From: Pseudarthrobacter sp. GA104
Lineage (GTDB): Bacteria; Actinomycetota; Actinomycetes; Actinomycetales; Micrococcaceae
NCBI RefSeq assembly: GCF_009741265.1
Contig: NZ_WOWL01000001.1
Span: 1,550,001 to 1,614,000, forward strand
Length of the DNA stretch: 64,000 nucleotides
Direction: 5' to 3'
Shown here: positions 1 through 9,546 of the stretch, one piece after another
Layout: every line of letters begins with the position of its first letter
Position numbering within the stretch: position 1 is the stretch's first letter
Notes under the pieces: model-generated
The model's database searches: none
What the model saw: the letters and a program-made list of their open reading frames with translations, nothing else
Told to the model about the DNA's origin: nothing
Position numbers and translations under genes: made by a program

Positions 1-41
1 AAAGTAAGTGTCACGGAAAGAAACACCGCACCGGAAAAGCC

Positions 42-71
42 GGTGGGAACCTCAACGGCGAGGTTCCCACC
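42..71. promoter_or_regulatory. Perfect hairpin in the aceA 5' leader
   Basis: An 11-bp perfect stem (GGTGGGAACCT at 42-52 with AGGTTCCCACC at 61-71) closes an 8-nt loop and ends 21 bases before the aceA ribosome binding site. No T-run follows, so it is not a classical terminator. It could be an RNA leader structure or a DNA operator dyad for a regulator of the glyoxylate shunt; the sequence alone does not decide. The rest of 1-105 holds no gene. Confidence 0.6.
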
Positions 72-105
72 TACCCCATCCGGAGCTCAATCAAGGAGAT
101 CAACG

Positions 106-1449
106 ATGACTGCAGCATTTGAGCCCAACCAGCAGACGCCCGGCCAGGACGCAGAATCGCAGGCCGCCGCCCTGGAGCTCGAGTGGGCCGCCAACCCCCG
201 CTGGGAAGGTGTGACCCGGGACTACTCAGCTTCCGACGTCGTCCGTCTCCGCGGCCGCGTCTCCGAGGAGCACACGCTGGCCCGCCGCGGTTCGGAGAAG
301 CTGTGGAAGCAGCTCACCGAGGAGCACAAGACCGGCGGATACACCAACGCGCTCGGCGCGTTGACCGGCAACCAGGCCGTGCAGCAGGTCAAGGCCGGGT
401 TGCGTGCCATCTACCTTTCCGGCTGGCAGGTCGCAGCCGACGCGAACAACTCCGGCCACACCTACCCGGACCAGTCCCTTTACCCGGCCAACTCGGTCCC
501 GACGGTGGTGCGCCGGATCAACAACGCCCTGCTCCGGGCCGACCAGATCGAGTTCTCCGAGGGCATCCGGACGGTCGAGGACTGGCTGGTCCCGATCGTT
601 GCCGATGCGGAGGCCGGTTTCGGCGGCCCGCTGAACGCCTACGAACTGATGAAGTCCATGATCCAGGCCGGCGCCGCGGGTGTTCACTGGGAGGACCAGC
701 TCGCCTCGGAAAAGAAGTGCGGCCACCTCGGCGGCAAGGTCCTGATCCCGACCCAGCAGCACGTCCGCACCCTGAACGCGGCCCGCCTCGCCGCGGACGT
801 CGCCGGCACCCCGTCGGTGGTCATCGCCCGCACCGACGCCGAGGCCGCCACCCTGATCACCTCCGACGTCGACGAACGCGACCAGGAATTCATCCTCCGC
901 GAAGGCGGACAGCCGGTCCGCACCCCGGAAGGCTTCTACAAGGTCCGCAACGGCATCGAACCCTGCATCGCCCGCGCCAAGGCCTACGCCCCCTACTCGG
1001 ACCTGATCTGGATGGAAACCGGCACCCCGGACCTGGAACTGGCCCGCACGTTCGCCGAAGCCGTCAAGGCCGAGTTCCCGGACCAGATGCTCTCCTACAA
1101 CTGCTCGCCGTCGTTCAACTGGCGCAAGCACCTGGACGACGCCACCATCGCGAAGTTCCAGCGTGAACTCGGCGCCATGGGCTTCACATTCCAGTTCATC
1201 ACCCTGGCCGGCTTCCACGCCCTGAACTACTCGATGTTCGACCTCGCCCACGGCTACGCCCGGGAAGGCATGAGCGCCTACGTCGAGCTCCAGGAGAAGG
1301 AATTCGCCTCCGAATCCCGCGGCTACACCGCAACCAAGCACCAGCGCGAAGTCGGCACCGGCTACTTCGACGACATCGCCACCGCGCTCAACCCGAACGC
1401 ATCCACCCTCGCCCTGGTCGGATCGACCGAAGAGGGCCAGTTCCACTAA
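106..1449 (+). CDS. aceA: Isocitrate lyase
   Basis: Cleaves isocitrate to glyoxylate and succinate, the first step of the glyoxylate shunt, in the cytoplasm. The 447-residue protein carries the catalytic signature KKCGH at residues 203-207 (active-site Cys205) and the usual TIM-barrel family sequence throughout. I chose the ATG at 106 because AAGGAG lies at 93-98, eight bases before it; an in-frame upstream start at 43 would add 21 unrelated residues read through the leader hairpin. Malate synthase follows in the same direction, completing the shunt, which allows growth on acetate or fatty acids. A 48-nt hairpin separates the two genes. Confidence 0.97.
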   Translation: MTAAFEPNQQTPGQDAESQAAALELEWAANPRWEGVTRDYSASDVVRLRGRVSEEHTLARRGSEKLWKQLTEEHKTGGYTNALGALTGNQAVQQVKAGLRAIYLSGWQVAADANNSGHTYPDQSLYPANSVPTVVRRINNALLRADQIEFSEGIRTVEDWLVPIVADAEAGFGGPLNAYELMKSMIQAGAAGVHWEDQLASEKKCGHLGGKVLIPTQQHVRTLNAARLAADVAGTPSVVIARTDAEAATLITSDVDERDQEFILREGGQPVRTPEGFYKVRNGIEPCIARAKAYAPYSDLIWMETGTPDLELARTFAEAVKAEFPDQMLSYNCSPSFNWRKHLDDATIAKFQRELGAMGFTFQFITLAGFHALNYSMFDLAHGYAREGMSAYVELQEKEFASESRGYTATKHQREVGTGYFDDIATALNPNASTLALVGSTEEGQFH

Positions 1450-1464
1450 ATCTTTCCCAAGTAA

Positions 1465-1512
1465 GTAGCAGTAGGTGTCGTTTTGAAGGCTCAAAACGAC
1501 ACCTACTGCTAC
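1465..1512. repeat. 22-bp perfect-stem hairpin between aceA and aceB (family 1)
   Basis: The 22-nt left arm at 1465-1486 pairs perfectly with 1491-1512 around the tetraloop AGGC. The arm ends in the core TGTCGTTTTGA, which recurs at the same position in hairpins at 52004-52051 and, slightly varied, at 53053-53114 and 53429-53475. There is no T-run, so simple intrinsic termination is unlikely. It may insulate aceB from aceA, stabilise the aceA 3' end, or be a mobile palindromic repeat. Confidence 0.85.
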
Positions 1513-1541
1513 CCAGATGGGCCTTGCACCAGGAGACTGAA

Positions 1542-3194
1542 ATGAACAGCTTCACCGACTCTTTTACGATCAATGGCATTACGTTGACCGCCCAGCCGAT
1601 CTGCCGGCAGAACGAGGTGCTCACCCCGGACGCCCTGGCGTTCGTGGCCAGGCTGCACCGGGCGACGGCGGCCCGGCGGCAGGAACTGCTGCAGGCACGC
1701 CGGACCCGGCGGGCGGAGATCGCCGCCGGGCAGGACCCTAGGTTCCTCCGCGAAACCGAGCACATCCGCAACGACCCGTCCTGGCGCGTCGCTCCCCCGG
1801 CCCCGGGGCTGGAGGACCGCCGCGTGGAAATCACCGGTCCGGTGGACAAGAAGATGACCATCAACGCCCTGAATTCCGGGGCCAAGGTGTGGCTCGCTGA
1901 CATGGAGGACTCCTCCACCCCTACCTGGCGGAATGTCATCAAAGGCCAGCTGAACCTCACCGATGCCCTGGAGCGGCGCATCGACTTCACCTCCCCCGAA
2001 GGCAAGGAATACAAACTCCGCCCCGCCGGTGACCTGCCCACCATCGTGGTCCGCCCCCGCGGCTGGCACCTGCCCGAAAAGCACATGCTCATCGACGGCG
2101 AACCCGTCGCCGGCGGCATCGTGGACTTCGGCCTGTTCTTCTTCCACAACGCCCGCCGCCTCCTCGCCCAGGGCAAAGGCCCCTACTTCTACCTGCCGAA
2201 AATCGAGAACCACCTCGAAGCCCGGCTCTGGAACGACATCTTCATCCTCGCCCAGGACCTCCTCGGCATCCCCCAGGGCACCATCCGCGCCACCGTGCTC
2301 ATCGAAACCATCACCGCAGCCTTCGAAATGGAGGAAATCCTCTACGAACTGCGCGACCACGCCGCAGGACTCAACGCCGGCCGCTGGGACTACATCTTCT
2401 CCCTCATCAAGAACTTCCGCACCCGCGGCCCCCGCTTCGTCCTCCCGGACCGGGCCCAGGTCACCATGACCCAGCCCTTCATGCGCGCCTACACCGAACA
2501 ACTCGTCCGCGCCTGCCACAAACGCGGCGCCATGGCCATCGGCGGCATGGCCGCAGCCGTCCCCAACCGCAAAGACCCCAAAGCGAACACCAACGCCCTC
2601 GAAAAGGTCCGTGCGGACAAGACCCGCGAGGCCAACGACGGCTTCGACGGCTCCTGGGTGGCCCACCCGGACCTGGTGCCCGTCTGCCGCGAGGTATTCG
2701 ACGGCATCCTGGGCAGCAAGCCCAACCAGCTGGACCGCACCCGCGAGGACGTCACCCCCGACGACCGGGCCCTCATCAACGTTGCCGCCACCACCGGCAC
2801 CATCACCGAACAGGGCATCCGGAACAACATCGAAGTGGGCATCCGCTACATCGAATCCTGGCTCCGCGGCAACGGCGCAGTAGCCATCCACAACCTCATG
2901 GAAGACGCCGCCACCGCGGAAATCTCCCGCTCGCAGCTCTGGCAGTGGATGTTCGCCCGCGCCATCACGGACCAGGGGGAAATCGTCACCCACCACTGGA
3001 TCGAGGAACTCCTGGACGAGGAATTCGCGCGGCTGGAACGCTTCGACGGCGACCGCTTCGAGGATGCCCGCGACATCTTCGAGGAGGTCACCATGGCCCG
3101 GGACTTCCCGTCCTTCCTCACCCTGCCCGCCTACGCGCGGTACCTGACCGAGGCCCGCGAGAAGGCCACGGTCGAGGAACTCGCCGCAGCGTAG
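1542..3194 (+). CDS. aceB: Malate synthase A
   Basis: Condenses glyoxylate with acetyl-CoA to give malate, the second glyoxylate-shunt enzyme. At 550 residues it fits the A-type family (about 530-550). The [11 protein letters not shown] block near residue 170 and the [17 protein letters not shown] block near 450-465, which carries the catalytic Asp region, are family hallmarks. The ATG at 1542 is preceded by AGGAG at 1531-1535; an in-frame TTG at 1524 lacks such a site. It lies 92 bp after aceA, with a large hairpin between them. Downstream it converges with an MFS gene across a 99-nt palindrome. Confidence 0.96.
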   Translation: MNSFTDSFTINGITLTAQPICRQNEVLTPDALAFVARLHRATAARRQELLQARRTRRAEIAAGQDPRFLRETEHIRNDPSWRVAPPAPGLEDRRVEITGPVDKKMTINALNSGAKVWLADMEDSSTPTWRNVIKGQLNLTDALERRIDFTSPEGKEYKLRPAGDLPTIVVRPRGWHLPEKHMLIDGEPVAGGIVDFGLFFFHNARRLLAQGKGPYFYLPKIENHLEARLWNDIFILAQDLLGIPQGTIRATVLIETITAAFEMEEILYELRDHAAGLNAGRWDYIFSLIKNFRTRGPRFVLPDRAQVTMTQPFMRAYTEQLVRACHKRGAMAIGGMAAAVPNRKDPKANTNALEKVRADKTREANDGFDGSWVAHPDLVPVCREVFDGILGSKPNQLDRTREDVTPDDRALINVAATTGTITEQGIRNNIEVGIRYIESWLRGNGAVAIHNLMEDAATAEISRSQLWQWMFARAITDQGEIVTHHWIEELLDEEFARLERFDGDRFEDARDIFEEVTMARDFPSFLTLPAYARYLTEAREKATVEELAAA

Positions 3195-3302
3195 GTTCGA
3201 ACAAGACTTCCGTCCGCCGGGCCGGCACGCCCTCCGCAACAGGCACCTCCGAAAGCCGGAGGGCCGGCCCGGCGACGGAGCACCTCCCTTACGTTTCCCG
3301 AC

Positions 3303-3401
3303 CGCTCTCTCACTTGATGCGGGAAACCCCGGATCGCTCTCTCACTTTTCTTAGGAAAGTGAGAGAGCGATTCACTATTTCCCGCGTTAAGTGAGAGAGC
3401 G
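3303..3401. repeat. 99-nt nested palindrome between convergent aceB and MFS genes
   Basis: The outer arms 3303-3326 and 3378-3401 are reverse complements except for a central three-base difference (GAT against AAC). Inside them the inner arms 3335-3348 and 3356-3369 form a second perfect hairpin (CGCTCTCTCACTTT). The motif CGCTCTCTCACTT therefore occurs four times, two in each orientation. It fills most of the 248-bp gap 3195-3442, which otherwise shows only a short GC-rich dyad near 3246-3270. It probably acts as a bidirectional transcription barrier or is a repeat element. Confidence 0.85.
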
Positions 3402-3442
3402 TCGGAAGGCACGGAGAGCTTACGACGACGGCGCCGCCCGCC

Positions 3443-4636
3443 TCAGCGGTTCTTCGGCACCTTCCGCACGGAAAGGGTGGTGGTCAGGAAGAACGTCAGC
3501 ACCGACGCCAGGATCAACAGCATGGGCACGGTCCAGGAACCGGTCAGCCCGTGCAGGTACCCCAGCAGCGGAGGAGCGGCCGCACCGATTGCATAACCGG
3601 CGCCTTGGACGACGGCGGACATCTTCCCTGCCGACGCCTGGTCCCGCGCGATCTTGATGATGGCGATGAAGATCAACGTGATGCCGCCACCCTGGGCTAC
3701 GCCGCCCAGGGAGCACCAAAGCCACCACCATTCGGGGGCCAGCAGCAGGCCCAAGGGGACCGTCAGCCACATCAGGCCAAGGGCCACGGCCACCGTAGTC
3801 GTACGGGCAAACCGCGCCGCCAGGGGAACACCCAGGCTGCCGGCGATCGCGAGGATCTGGAACAGCGAGGATCCGGCACCGGCCGCGGCAGGGGCCATTC
3901 CCAGCTCGTCGGCCAGGATCTTCGGCAGCCAGGCGGTTACCCCGTAATAGGAGAAGGCCTGTCCAGCGAACCCGGCCGTCAGGCCGGCCGTGGTCCACCG
4001 CGCACCGTCGACCGGCGGCAACCGCGTGCCCTTGCCGTCGTCGGGGGCAATGAAGAAGGCGCGGCGCACGCCCACGGCGAGGGTCCAGAAAACTACCGCC
4101 ACCACCGCCAGGACGGCAACCGATCCCAGCGCGAACCGCCAGCCGGCCAGGCTGGCCAGCGGTGCCGTGGCCACCGAGGTCAGGAACGAGCCGATGTTCA
4201 ACGCCGCGGTGTAGATGCCCATCGCGGTCCCCTGCCGGCCCCGCCCGAAATCGCGGCGGATGATCAGCGGCACCGCGATGTTGCCCACCGTGATGGCCAG
4301 GCCAATCAGCACCGTCCCGGCCACAACCAGCACGGGCCCTCCCGCCGAACGCACCAGGACGCCGGCCAGCACGCCGAGGATGGTCAGCGTCACCGCGAAC
4401 TCGGCACCGAATTTCCTCGCGGCCAGGGAGGCCAGCGGAGCGGCAAGGGAGAAGCACAGCACCGGGATGCTGGTCAGGAGCCCCAACACGACCGGCGAGA
4501 AGTTGAGTTCCGCCTGCATCAGGTCCACTACGGGGGCGACCGCCACAAAAGGGCCCCGCAGGTTCAGGGCCAGCAGGCCTATGCAGGCCAGCAGGATCCA
4601 GCTGTTGGGAATGCGGGCGAGGATCCGGCCGTTCAC
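3443..4636 (-). CDS. MFS transporter, CynX/NimT-like
   Basis: An integral membrane protein of 397 residues with about twelve hydrophobic segments and the N-terminal LLALNLRGPFVAVAPVV pattern typical of the CynX/NimT (cyanate, 2-nitroimidazole) branch of the major facilitator superfamily. The substrate cannot be read from sequence. The start is taken as GTG at 4636 (MNGRILARIP), because the first membrane helix begins about ten residues later. It is divergent from a D-2-hydroxyacid dehydrogenase across 141 bp and convergent with aceB. Nothing ties it directly to the glyoxylate shunt. Confidence 0.85.
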   Translation of the reverse strand: MNGRILARIPNSWILLACIGLLALNLRGPFVAVAPVVDLMQAELNFSPVVLGLLTSIPVLCFSLAAPLASLAARKFGAEFAVTLTILGVLAGVLVRSAGGPVLVVAGTVLIGLAITVGNIAVPLIIRRDFGRGRQGTAMGIYTAALNIGSFLTSVATAPLASLAGWRFALGSVAVLAVVAVVFWTLAVGVRRAFFIAPDDGKGTRLPPVDGARWTTAGLTAGFAGQAFSYYGVTAWLPKILADELGMAPAAAGAGSSLFQILAIAGSLGVPLAARFARTTTVAVALGLMWLTVPLGLLLAPEWWWLWCSLGGVAQGGGITLIFIAIIKIARDQASAGKMSAVVQGAGYAIGAAAPPLLGYLHGLTGSWTVPMLLILASVLTFFLTTTLSVRKVPKNR

Positions 4637-4777
4637 GGGGCCAGGAACCGGTTTGGGGGTGGTTTCATCACTCCCATTGCTATCACGCCGGAAGTGGCAG
4701 GGGTTCCAGGAAAGGCCAGGACCCGCTGCCTTACGATGAACATCACGCCAAGGTTACCCGGGACGAAGGACAACGCC

Positions 4778-5737
4778 ATGAAGCACCGCCTCGCCATCCT
4801 CGACGACTACCAGGGCGTGGCCCATGGTTTTGCCGACTGGGCTGCCCTGGAAGCCGAGGGCGTCGCCACCATGACCTTCCGTGAACCCTTCGCCTCGCCG
4901 GAGGCCCTGGTGTCCGCGCTGGCGGATGTGACCATGGTGGTGGCCATGCGCGAGCGGACCGCCTTTCCGCGGGAGGTGCTGGAAAAACTTCCAACTCTCC
5001 AGCTCCTGGTGACCACCGGCATGGCGAATGCCGCCGTGGATGTGGCCGCCGCTGCCGAGCAGGGCATCACCGTTTGCGGCACACCGGGCTCGCCCGCCGC
5101 CGCCCCCGAACTGACGTGGGCCCTGCTGCTGGCCCTCGCCAGGAACCTGCCGGCCGAAGAGAACTCCCTGCGTGCAGGCTCCTGGCAGACCACCGTTGGC
5201 TTCGAGCTGGCCGGTAAGACCCTGGGCGTGGTGGGCCTTGGCAAGATTGGCCGACGGATCGCGGCGTACGGGCAGGCCTTTGGAATGGAGGTCCTGGCCT
5301 GGAGCCAGAACCTGACGGCCGCGGCAGCGGAGGAGGCCGGCGCCCGCCTGGTGTCCAAGGAGGAACTCTTCCGGCTCTCGGACGTTGCCACGCTCCACCT
5401 GCGGCTCTCCGAACGCTCGGAAAACATTGTGGCCGAGCCGGAACTCCGGCTGCTGGGACCTGAGGGCATCCTGGTGAATACCGCCCGGGGGCCCCTGGTC
5501 AACCAGGACGCCCTGCTGAAGGCCCTCGCCGAAGGCTGGATCCGCGGGGCGGCGCTGGATGTGTTCGACCAGGAACCGCTGCAGGCGGGGCACCCTCTGC
5601 TCGCGGCGCCCAACACCGTGTTGTCTCCGCACCTCGGCTACGTCACACGGGAAAGCTACCGGCAGTTCTACGGCGGGGCTTTCGAGGACGTCACGGCCTG
5701 GCTGGCGGGCGCGCCTGTCCGCACGCTCACGCCTTAG
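4778..5737 (+). CDS. D-2-hydroxyacid dehydrogenase family protein
   Basis: An NAD(P)-dependent oxidoreductase of 319 residues interconverting 2-hydroxy and 2-keto acids; the exact substrate is unknown. The nucleotide-binding GLGKIG is near residues 152-157. The catalytic triad of this family is present: Arg in NTARGP (about 234), Glu in DVFDQEP (about 265) and His in LSPHLGY (about 284). ATG 4778 follows GAAGGA at 4765-4770; a longer reading frame upstream is only the shadow of the MFS gene. It could act on glyoxylate or hydroxypyruvate, which would suit the aceA-aceB neighbourhood, but that is inference. Confidence 0.88.
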   Translation: MKHRLAILDDYQGVAHGFADWAALEAEGVATMTFREPFASPEALVSALADVTMVVAMRERTAFPREVLEKLPTLQLLVTTGMANAAVDVAAAAEQGITVCGTPGSPAAAPELTWALLLALARNLPAEENSLRAGSWQTTVGFELAGKTLGVVGLGKIGRRIAAYGQAFGMEVLAWSQNLTAAAAEEAGARLVSKEELFRLSDVATLHLRLSERSENIVAEPELRLLGPEGILVNTARGPLVNQDALLKALAEGWIRGAALDVFDQEPLQAGHPLLAAPNTVLSPHLGYVTRESYRQFYGGAFEDVTAWLAGAPVRTLTP

Positions 5738-5763
5738 CCCCCGCGCCCCGGGGACGGAAACGA

Positions 5764-5805
5764 CGACGGCGGCCCGGCCATCTAAAGGCAACCGGTCCGC
5801 CGTCG
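5764..5805. terminator. Bidirectional terminator between convergent genes
   Basis: The stem CGACGGCGGCCCGG (5764-5777) pairs with CCGGTCCGCCGTCG (5792-5805), with 13 of 14 positions matched, between the dehydrogenase (+) and the ThuA-like gene (-). There is no strong T-run on either side. Confidence 0.65.
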
Positions 5806-5823
5806 GACTTCTTTGGCAGTGCC

Positions 5824-6573
5824 TCAGGCGTCCCCGAGGTACCAGCCGCGCCGGGCGTTGGCCACCCCGGGTTGCTCGCGGAAGACGTCCGGCTGGGCGG
5901 CCCAGCGGACGCCGTTGGCCAGCACCTGCCGGATTTCAGCCTGGTGGTAAACCGGGTAGTCCTGGTCGCCGGGGCTGAAATAGAAAATCCGGCCCTTGCC
6001 GCGGGTGAAGGTCACGCCGGAGCGGAACACCTCGCCGCCTTCAAAGGAGCTGATGAAGATGAGGTCGTCCGGGTCCGGAATGTCAAAGAGTTCGCCGTAC
6101 ATCTCCTGTTTGGGAATGATCAGCGGATTGGGAACGCCCTGCGCGATGGGGTGGGACGGTTTGACCGTCCACACTGTCTCGCGTTCACCGTCGTTGCGCC
6201 ACTTGAGCGAGCAGGTGGTGCCCAGGAGCCGGGTGAAGATCTTGGCGAAGTGGCCGGAGTGGAGGACCAGCAGGCCCATTCCGCCCAGGACGTGGCGCTG
6301 CACCCGCTCCACGACGTCGTCACTGACCTCGGCGTGGGCTTTGTGTCCCCACCACAGGAGGACGTCCGTTCCCGCCAGCGCCTCCTCGCTGAGTCCGTGC
6401 TCGGGGTCCGCAAGGGTTGCGGTGGCCACCTGCGAATCCGGCAGGTGTCCGCGCAGGCCCGCGGCAATGGCGCCGTGGATCCCGTCCGGGTACATCTCCG
6501 CCATGGAGGCTGGCGTATTCTGCGCCTCGTGGACGCCCTCGTTCCAGACCAGGATGTTGAGTTTGTCCGTCAT
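5824..6573 (-). CDS. ThuA-domain protein (trehalose-utilization type)
   Basis: A 249-residue cytoplasmic protein of the ThuA family (class I glutamine amidotransferase-like fold), opening with [14 protein letters not shown] and containing the ...[20 protein letters not shown]... and [11 protein letters not shown] blocks. ThuA proteins usually work beside Gfo/Idh dehydrogenases on 3-keto-glycosides. The start is ATG 6573, one base after the stop codon of the upstream Gfo/Idh gene, so the two are translationally coupled. It is the last gene of the leftward ABC-transporter operon, implying a role in catabolism of the imported sugar. Confidence 0.88.
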   Translation of the reverse strand: MTDKLNILVWNEGVHEAQNTPASMAEMYPDGIHGAIAAGLRGHLPDSQVATATLADPEHGLSEEALAGTDVLLWWGHKAHAEVSDDVVERVQRHVLGGMGLLVLHSGHFAKIFTRLLGTTCSLKWRNDGERETVWTVKPSHPIAQGVPNPLIIPKQEMYGELFDIPDPDDLIFISSFEGGEVFRSGVTFTRGKGRIFYFSPGDQDYPVYHQAEIRQVLANGVRWAAQPDVFREQPGVANARRGWYLGDA

Positions 6574-6574
6574 G

Positions 6575-7669
6575 TCAGAGCGCAACTTCCCGGTGTTCGA
6601 GTGCGGACCGGTAGCAGGCGTCCAGGACCAGGGCCCGGCTGAGGGCCACCGAGCCGTCATGCGCGCCCCACGCCTCCGGGCCGCCGCGGACGGCGTTGAC
6701 GAAGTCCTCGACGACGGCGTCGTGGGCGCGGCCGGGCTCAGCCACCACCTCGTAGTCGGCGTTTTCGCCGTCCTTCTCCTTGAAGATCCTCAGGTCCGCA
6801 ACCGGTGCCATCGAAGCGCCTACAGCGCGCAGTTCGGCGCCGCCGTCGGTCCCGTACACGGTGAAGTCCAGGAGGTCCTTCTCTTCGCGGTAGGCCGCCC
6901 AGCCCGCCTCGAGGATGAGCGTGCCGCCGCCTTCGAGCCGGATGAACGCGGTGGCGAAATCCTCCACCTCGAATTTGTGGCTGGACTTCATCGCCGAGTA
7001 GCGGGCGTTGCCGCCCAGTCCGCGCGGGCCCAGTTCGGAGTGGGTGGCGGCGGAGACGGACAGGACCTTGGGTTCCCCCAGCAGGTGCAGGGAGTAGTCC
7101 AGCACGTGCACGCCGATGTCGGCCAGCGGACCGCCGCCGGCCAGCTCCGGATTGGTGAACCAGCTGCCCAGCATGGGGATGCCGGAGCGCCGGAGCCACG
7201 AGGCCTTCGCGTAGTACGGCCGGCCGAGCTCACCGTCGTCGATGATGCCCTTCAGCTTCTGGATGTCGCCGCGGCGGCGGTGGTTGAAGGCGACGTCCAG
7301 CACGCGGCCGGCCTTGCGTGCGGCGTCCACCATCGCCTGGCCTTCGACGCCGTTGCGCGCCAGCGGCTTTTCGCTCAGGACGTGCAGCCCCTTTTCCAAA
7401 GCCGCGATGGCGATGGGTGCGTGCAGGAAGGTGGGCACGGCCACGCTGACGGCGTCCAGCCCCTCCATGTCGATCAGGTCCTCCCAGCGGGCGAACGTGT
7501 GCGGGATGCCGTACTCGTCCTTCAGGTTGGCCAGGAGGTCCGCCTCCATGGCAGCGACCGCTACGAGTTCCACGCCATCCATGCCCTTGTAGGCCTTGAT
7601 GTGCTGCTGGCCGGCCCATCCGATGCCAACCACCCCCACCTTCAGGGTTTCCGGCTGCTGATTGCTCAC
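6575..7669 (-). CDS. Gfo/Idh/MocA-family oxidoreductase
   Basis: A 364-residue NAD(P)-dependent sugar dehydrogenase. The Rossmann motif GIGWAG is at residues 15-20 and the family EKP motif, whose Lys is catalytic, at 100-102. It lies between the permease genes and the ThuA gene in the same direction, 46 bp after the permease. By analogy with ThuB-ThuA pairs it may oxidise a glycoside at C3, but substrate and cofactor are not visible. The two further Gfo/Idh genes at 13296 and 14423 are clearly different in sequence. Confidence 0.93.
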   Translation of the reverse strand: MSNQQPETLKVGVVGIGWAGQQHIKAYKGMDGVELVAVAAMEADLLANLKDEYGIPHTFARWEDLIDMEGLDAVSVAVPTFLHAPIAIAALEKGLHVLSEKPLARNGVEGQAMVDAARKAGRVLDVAFNHRRRGDIQKLKGIIDDGELGRPYYAKASWLRRSGIPMLGSWFTNPELAGGGPLADIGVHVLDYSLHLLGEPKVLSVSAATHSELGPRGLGGNARYSAMKSSHKFEVEDFATAFIRLEGGGTLILEAGWAAYREEKDLLDFTVYGTDGGAELRAVGASMAPVADLRIFKEKDGENADYEVVAEPGRAHDAVVEDFVNAVRGGPEAWGAHDGSVALSRALVLDACYRSALEHREVAL

Positions 7670-7715
7670 AGGTAGATCCTTCTCTTTTTCGTGCGATGGA
7701 AATGGGGTTGGGAAG

Positions 7716-8612
7716 TCAGCCCTTGACGGCCCCGGCGGTCATGCCCGAGACAATCCTCTTCTGGCAGACCAGGACCAGGATGACAAGGGGCAGTGTGATC
7801 AGGACGGACGCGGCGCTGATGGTGCCCATGGGCTGGTCGAACTCGCTGGCACCGTTGAAGAAGGCAATGGCAACCGGGACCGGGCGCGCGTCCGGCGACG
7901 TCGTCAGCGTGACGGCCAGGAGGAACTCGTTCCAGACGGAGATGAACACCAGGATGGCCGTGGTGGCCAGGCCCGGCACCGCAAGCGGCAGGATCACCTT
8001 TCGGAAAGCCTGGAAAGGGGAAGCTCCGTCCATGTACGCGGATTCCTCCAGCTCCCGCGGGATTTCCCGGAAGAAGGACGTCAGGGTGTAAATGGCCAGC
8101 GGCAGAGCGAAGGTCATCTTGGGGATGATGAGGCCGACGAGGGTGTCGTAGAGCCCGATCTCCCGCCAGATCGCGAACATGGGCGCTGCGATGGCGATCG
8201 CCGGAAAAGTGGTCACGGACAGGATCAGCGTCAGGATCAGCGCCTTCCGGCGCATCTTGAGCCGGGCCAGGGCGTAAGCGGCAAAGGATGCGAACACCAG
8301 CGCCAGCGTGGTGGTGACGACGGCGATAATCACCGAGTTCCGCAGCGCCAGCAGGAATTCGGCGTTCTGGAGGACCGTCAGGTAGTTATCCAGCGAGGGT
8401 TCGGCGGGGAACAGTTCCCCCTTGCCCAGGCTGGCGCCTTTCTTCAGGGACGTATTGACCAGCCAGTAGAACGGAACCAGCGAGAAGGCCATGACGGCCA
8501 GGACGAAGAGCCACGTCAGCGGGTGAAGTTTGGCTTCCCCCCGCAAACGTCGGCGAGGTGCCCTGGACCTGGCCGACGTATCGGCGGGACGTTCGGCAAG
8601 CAGCGTACCCAT
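7716..8612 (-). CDS. Carbohydrate ABC transporter permease (MalG/CUT1 type)
   Basis: A 298-residue inner-membrane subunit with six predicted helices and the cytoplasmic EAA loop (ESAYMDGASPFQAFRKVILP, residues 190-209) that docks the ATPase. Its ATG at 8612 overlaps the stop codon of the preceding permease (TGATG), so translation is coupled. No ATP-binding gene is present in the operon; CUT1 systems of actinobacteria commonly share one MsiK-like ATPase encoded elsewhere, which is likely here. Confidence 0.94.
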   Translation of the reverse strand: MGTLLAERPADTSARSRAPRRRLRGEAKLHPLTWLFVLAVMAFSLVPFYWLVNTSLKKGASLGKGELFPAEPSLDNYLTVLQNAEFLLALRNSVIIAVVTTTLALVFASFAAYALARLKMRRKALILTLILSVTTFPAIAIAAPMFAIWREIGLYDTLVGLIIPKMTFALPLAIYTLTSFFREIPRELEESAYMDGASPFQAFRKVILPLAVPGLATTAILVFISVWNEFLLAVTLTTSPDARPVPVAIAFFNGASEFDQPMGTISAASVLITLPLVILVLVCQKRIVSGMTAGAVKG

Positions 8613-9544
8613 CAGTTCTCCTTGGCGACGGCGCGGATGTTGCTGCCTGCGAAGCGGATATAGACCATGGAGACCACCATGACCGTCAGGAACGTCAGGA
8701 TGGACAGCGCTGAGCCCTCACCCACCAGTCGGTTTTCCCGCAGCTCCTTGTAGGCAAGCATCGACATTGATTCGGTACCGTTGGCGCCGCGGGTCAGGAC
8801 GAACGGCAGGTCGAAGACGCGCAGGGAATCCATAGTGCGGAAGATCGCCGCCAGGACAATCGCGGGCTTCAGCAGGGGCAGGGTGACATCCCGGAAGGTC
8901 TGCCATTTGCTGGCGCCGTCCAGTTCAGCCGCCTCGTAGGTCTCATCCGGAATGACCTGCAGGCCGGCCAGGATGATGAGCGCCGCGAAGGGAGTGGTCT
9001 TCCAGACGTCAGCCAGAACAACCACGGCCATGGCGTAGCCAGGTTCACCCAGCCAGACGATGTCGCCGGCGGGCAGGCCCAGGGCGGAAAGAACCGTGGT
9101 CACCAGCCCCAGGTTTGGTTCGAACATGGTCTCCCAGGTGATGGCGCTGACCACTGTGACGATCGCGTACGGCAGCAGCACGATGGTGCGGAGCAGCGCA
9201 CGGCCCCGGAAGGCAAGGTTCAGCAGCAGGGCCATGGCCGTTCCCAGCACCAGTTCCAGCGACACCGAGAGCCCGGCGAAGAGGAAGGTCTGGCCGAAGG
9301 CCGCCCACCATTCCTTGCTCGCCAATGCCGCGATGTAGTTATCGAGGCCGACGAAGCGGGACAGGCCGGCCTGGCGGACGCTGTACTGGTTCAGCGAGAG
9401 CCACAGTGCGTAGCCGATGGGCACAGCGGCCACCAGGGCCATCAGGATGAGGGACGGTGCCGTCATCCTGATGGCCAGGCGGCGTTCTGCCCGGTCGTGG
9501 CCGCTCACGCGGCCACGACCGGAAGTCAGGACAGGGGGTGCCAT
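8612..9544 (-). CDS. Sugar ABC transporter permease (MalF/CUT1 type)
   Basis: A 310-residue inner-membrane partner of the permease at 7716-8612. The EAA motif is seen as YEAAELDGASKWQTFRDVTL (residues 203-222). It starts 2 bp after the stop of the solute-binding protein gene and overlaps the next permease by one base. About six membrane segments follow a short cytoplasmic N-terminus. Confidence 0.94.
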   Translation of the reverse strand: MAPPVLTSGRGRVSGHDRAERRLAIRMTAPSLILMALVAAVPIGYALWLSLNQYSVRQAGLSRFVGLDNYIAALASKEWWAAFGQTFLFAGLSVSLELVLGTAMALLLNLAFRGRALLRTIVLLPYAIVTVVSAITWETMFEPNLGLVTTVLSALGLPAGDIVWLGEPGYAMAVVVLADVWKTTPFAALIILAGLQVIPDETYEAAELDGASKWQTFRDVTLPLLKPAIVLAAIFRTMDSLRVFDLPFVLTRGANGTESMSMLAYKELRENRLVGEGSALSILTFLTVMVVSMVYIRFAGSNIRAVAKEN

Positions 9545-9546
9545 GG

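Noticed and set aside
226..1494. Long minus-strand frames opposite aceA, aceB and other high-GC genes
   Set aside because: They are third-position GC shadows: Arg/Gly/Val/Asp-rich, no domains, no ribosome sites, and they cover well-identified genes.
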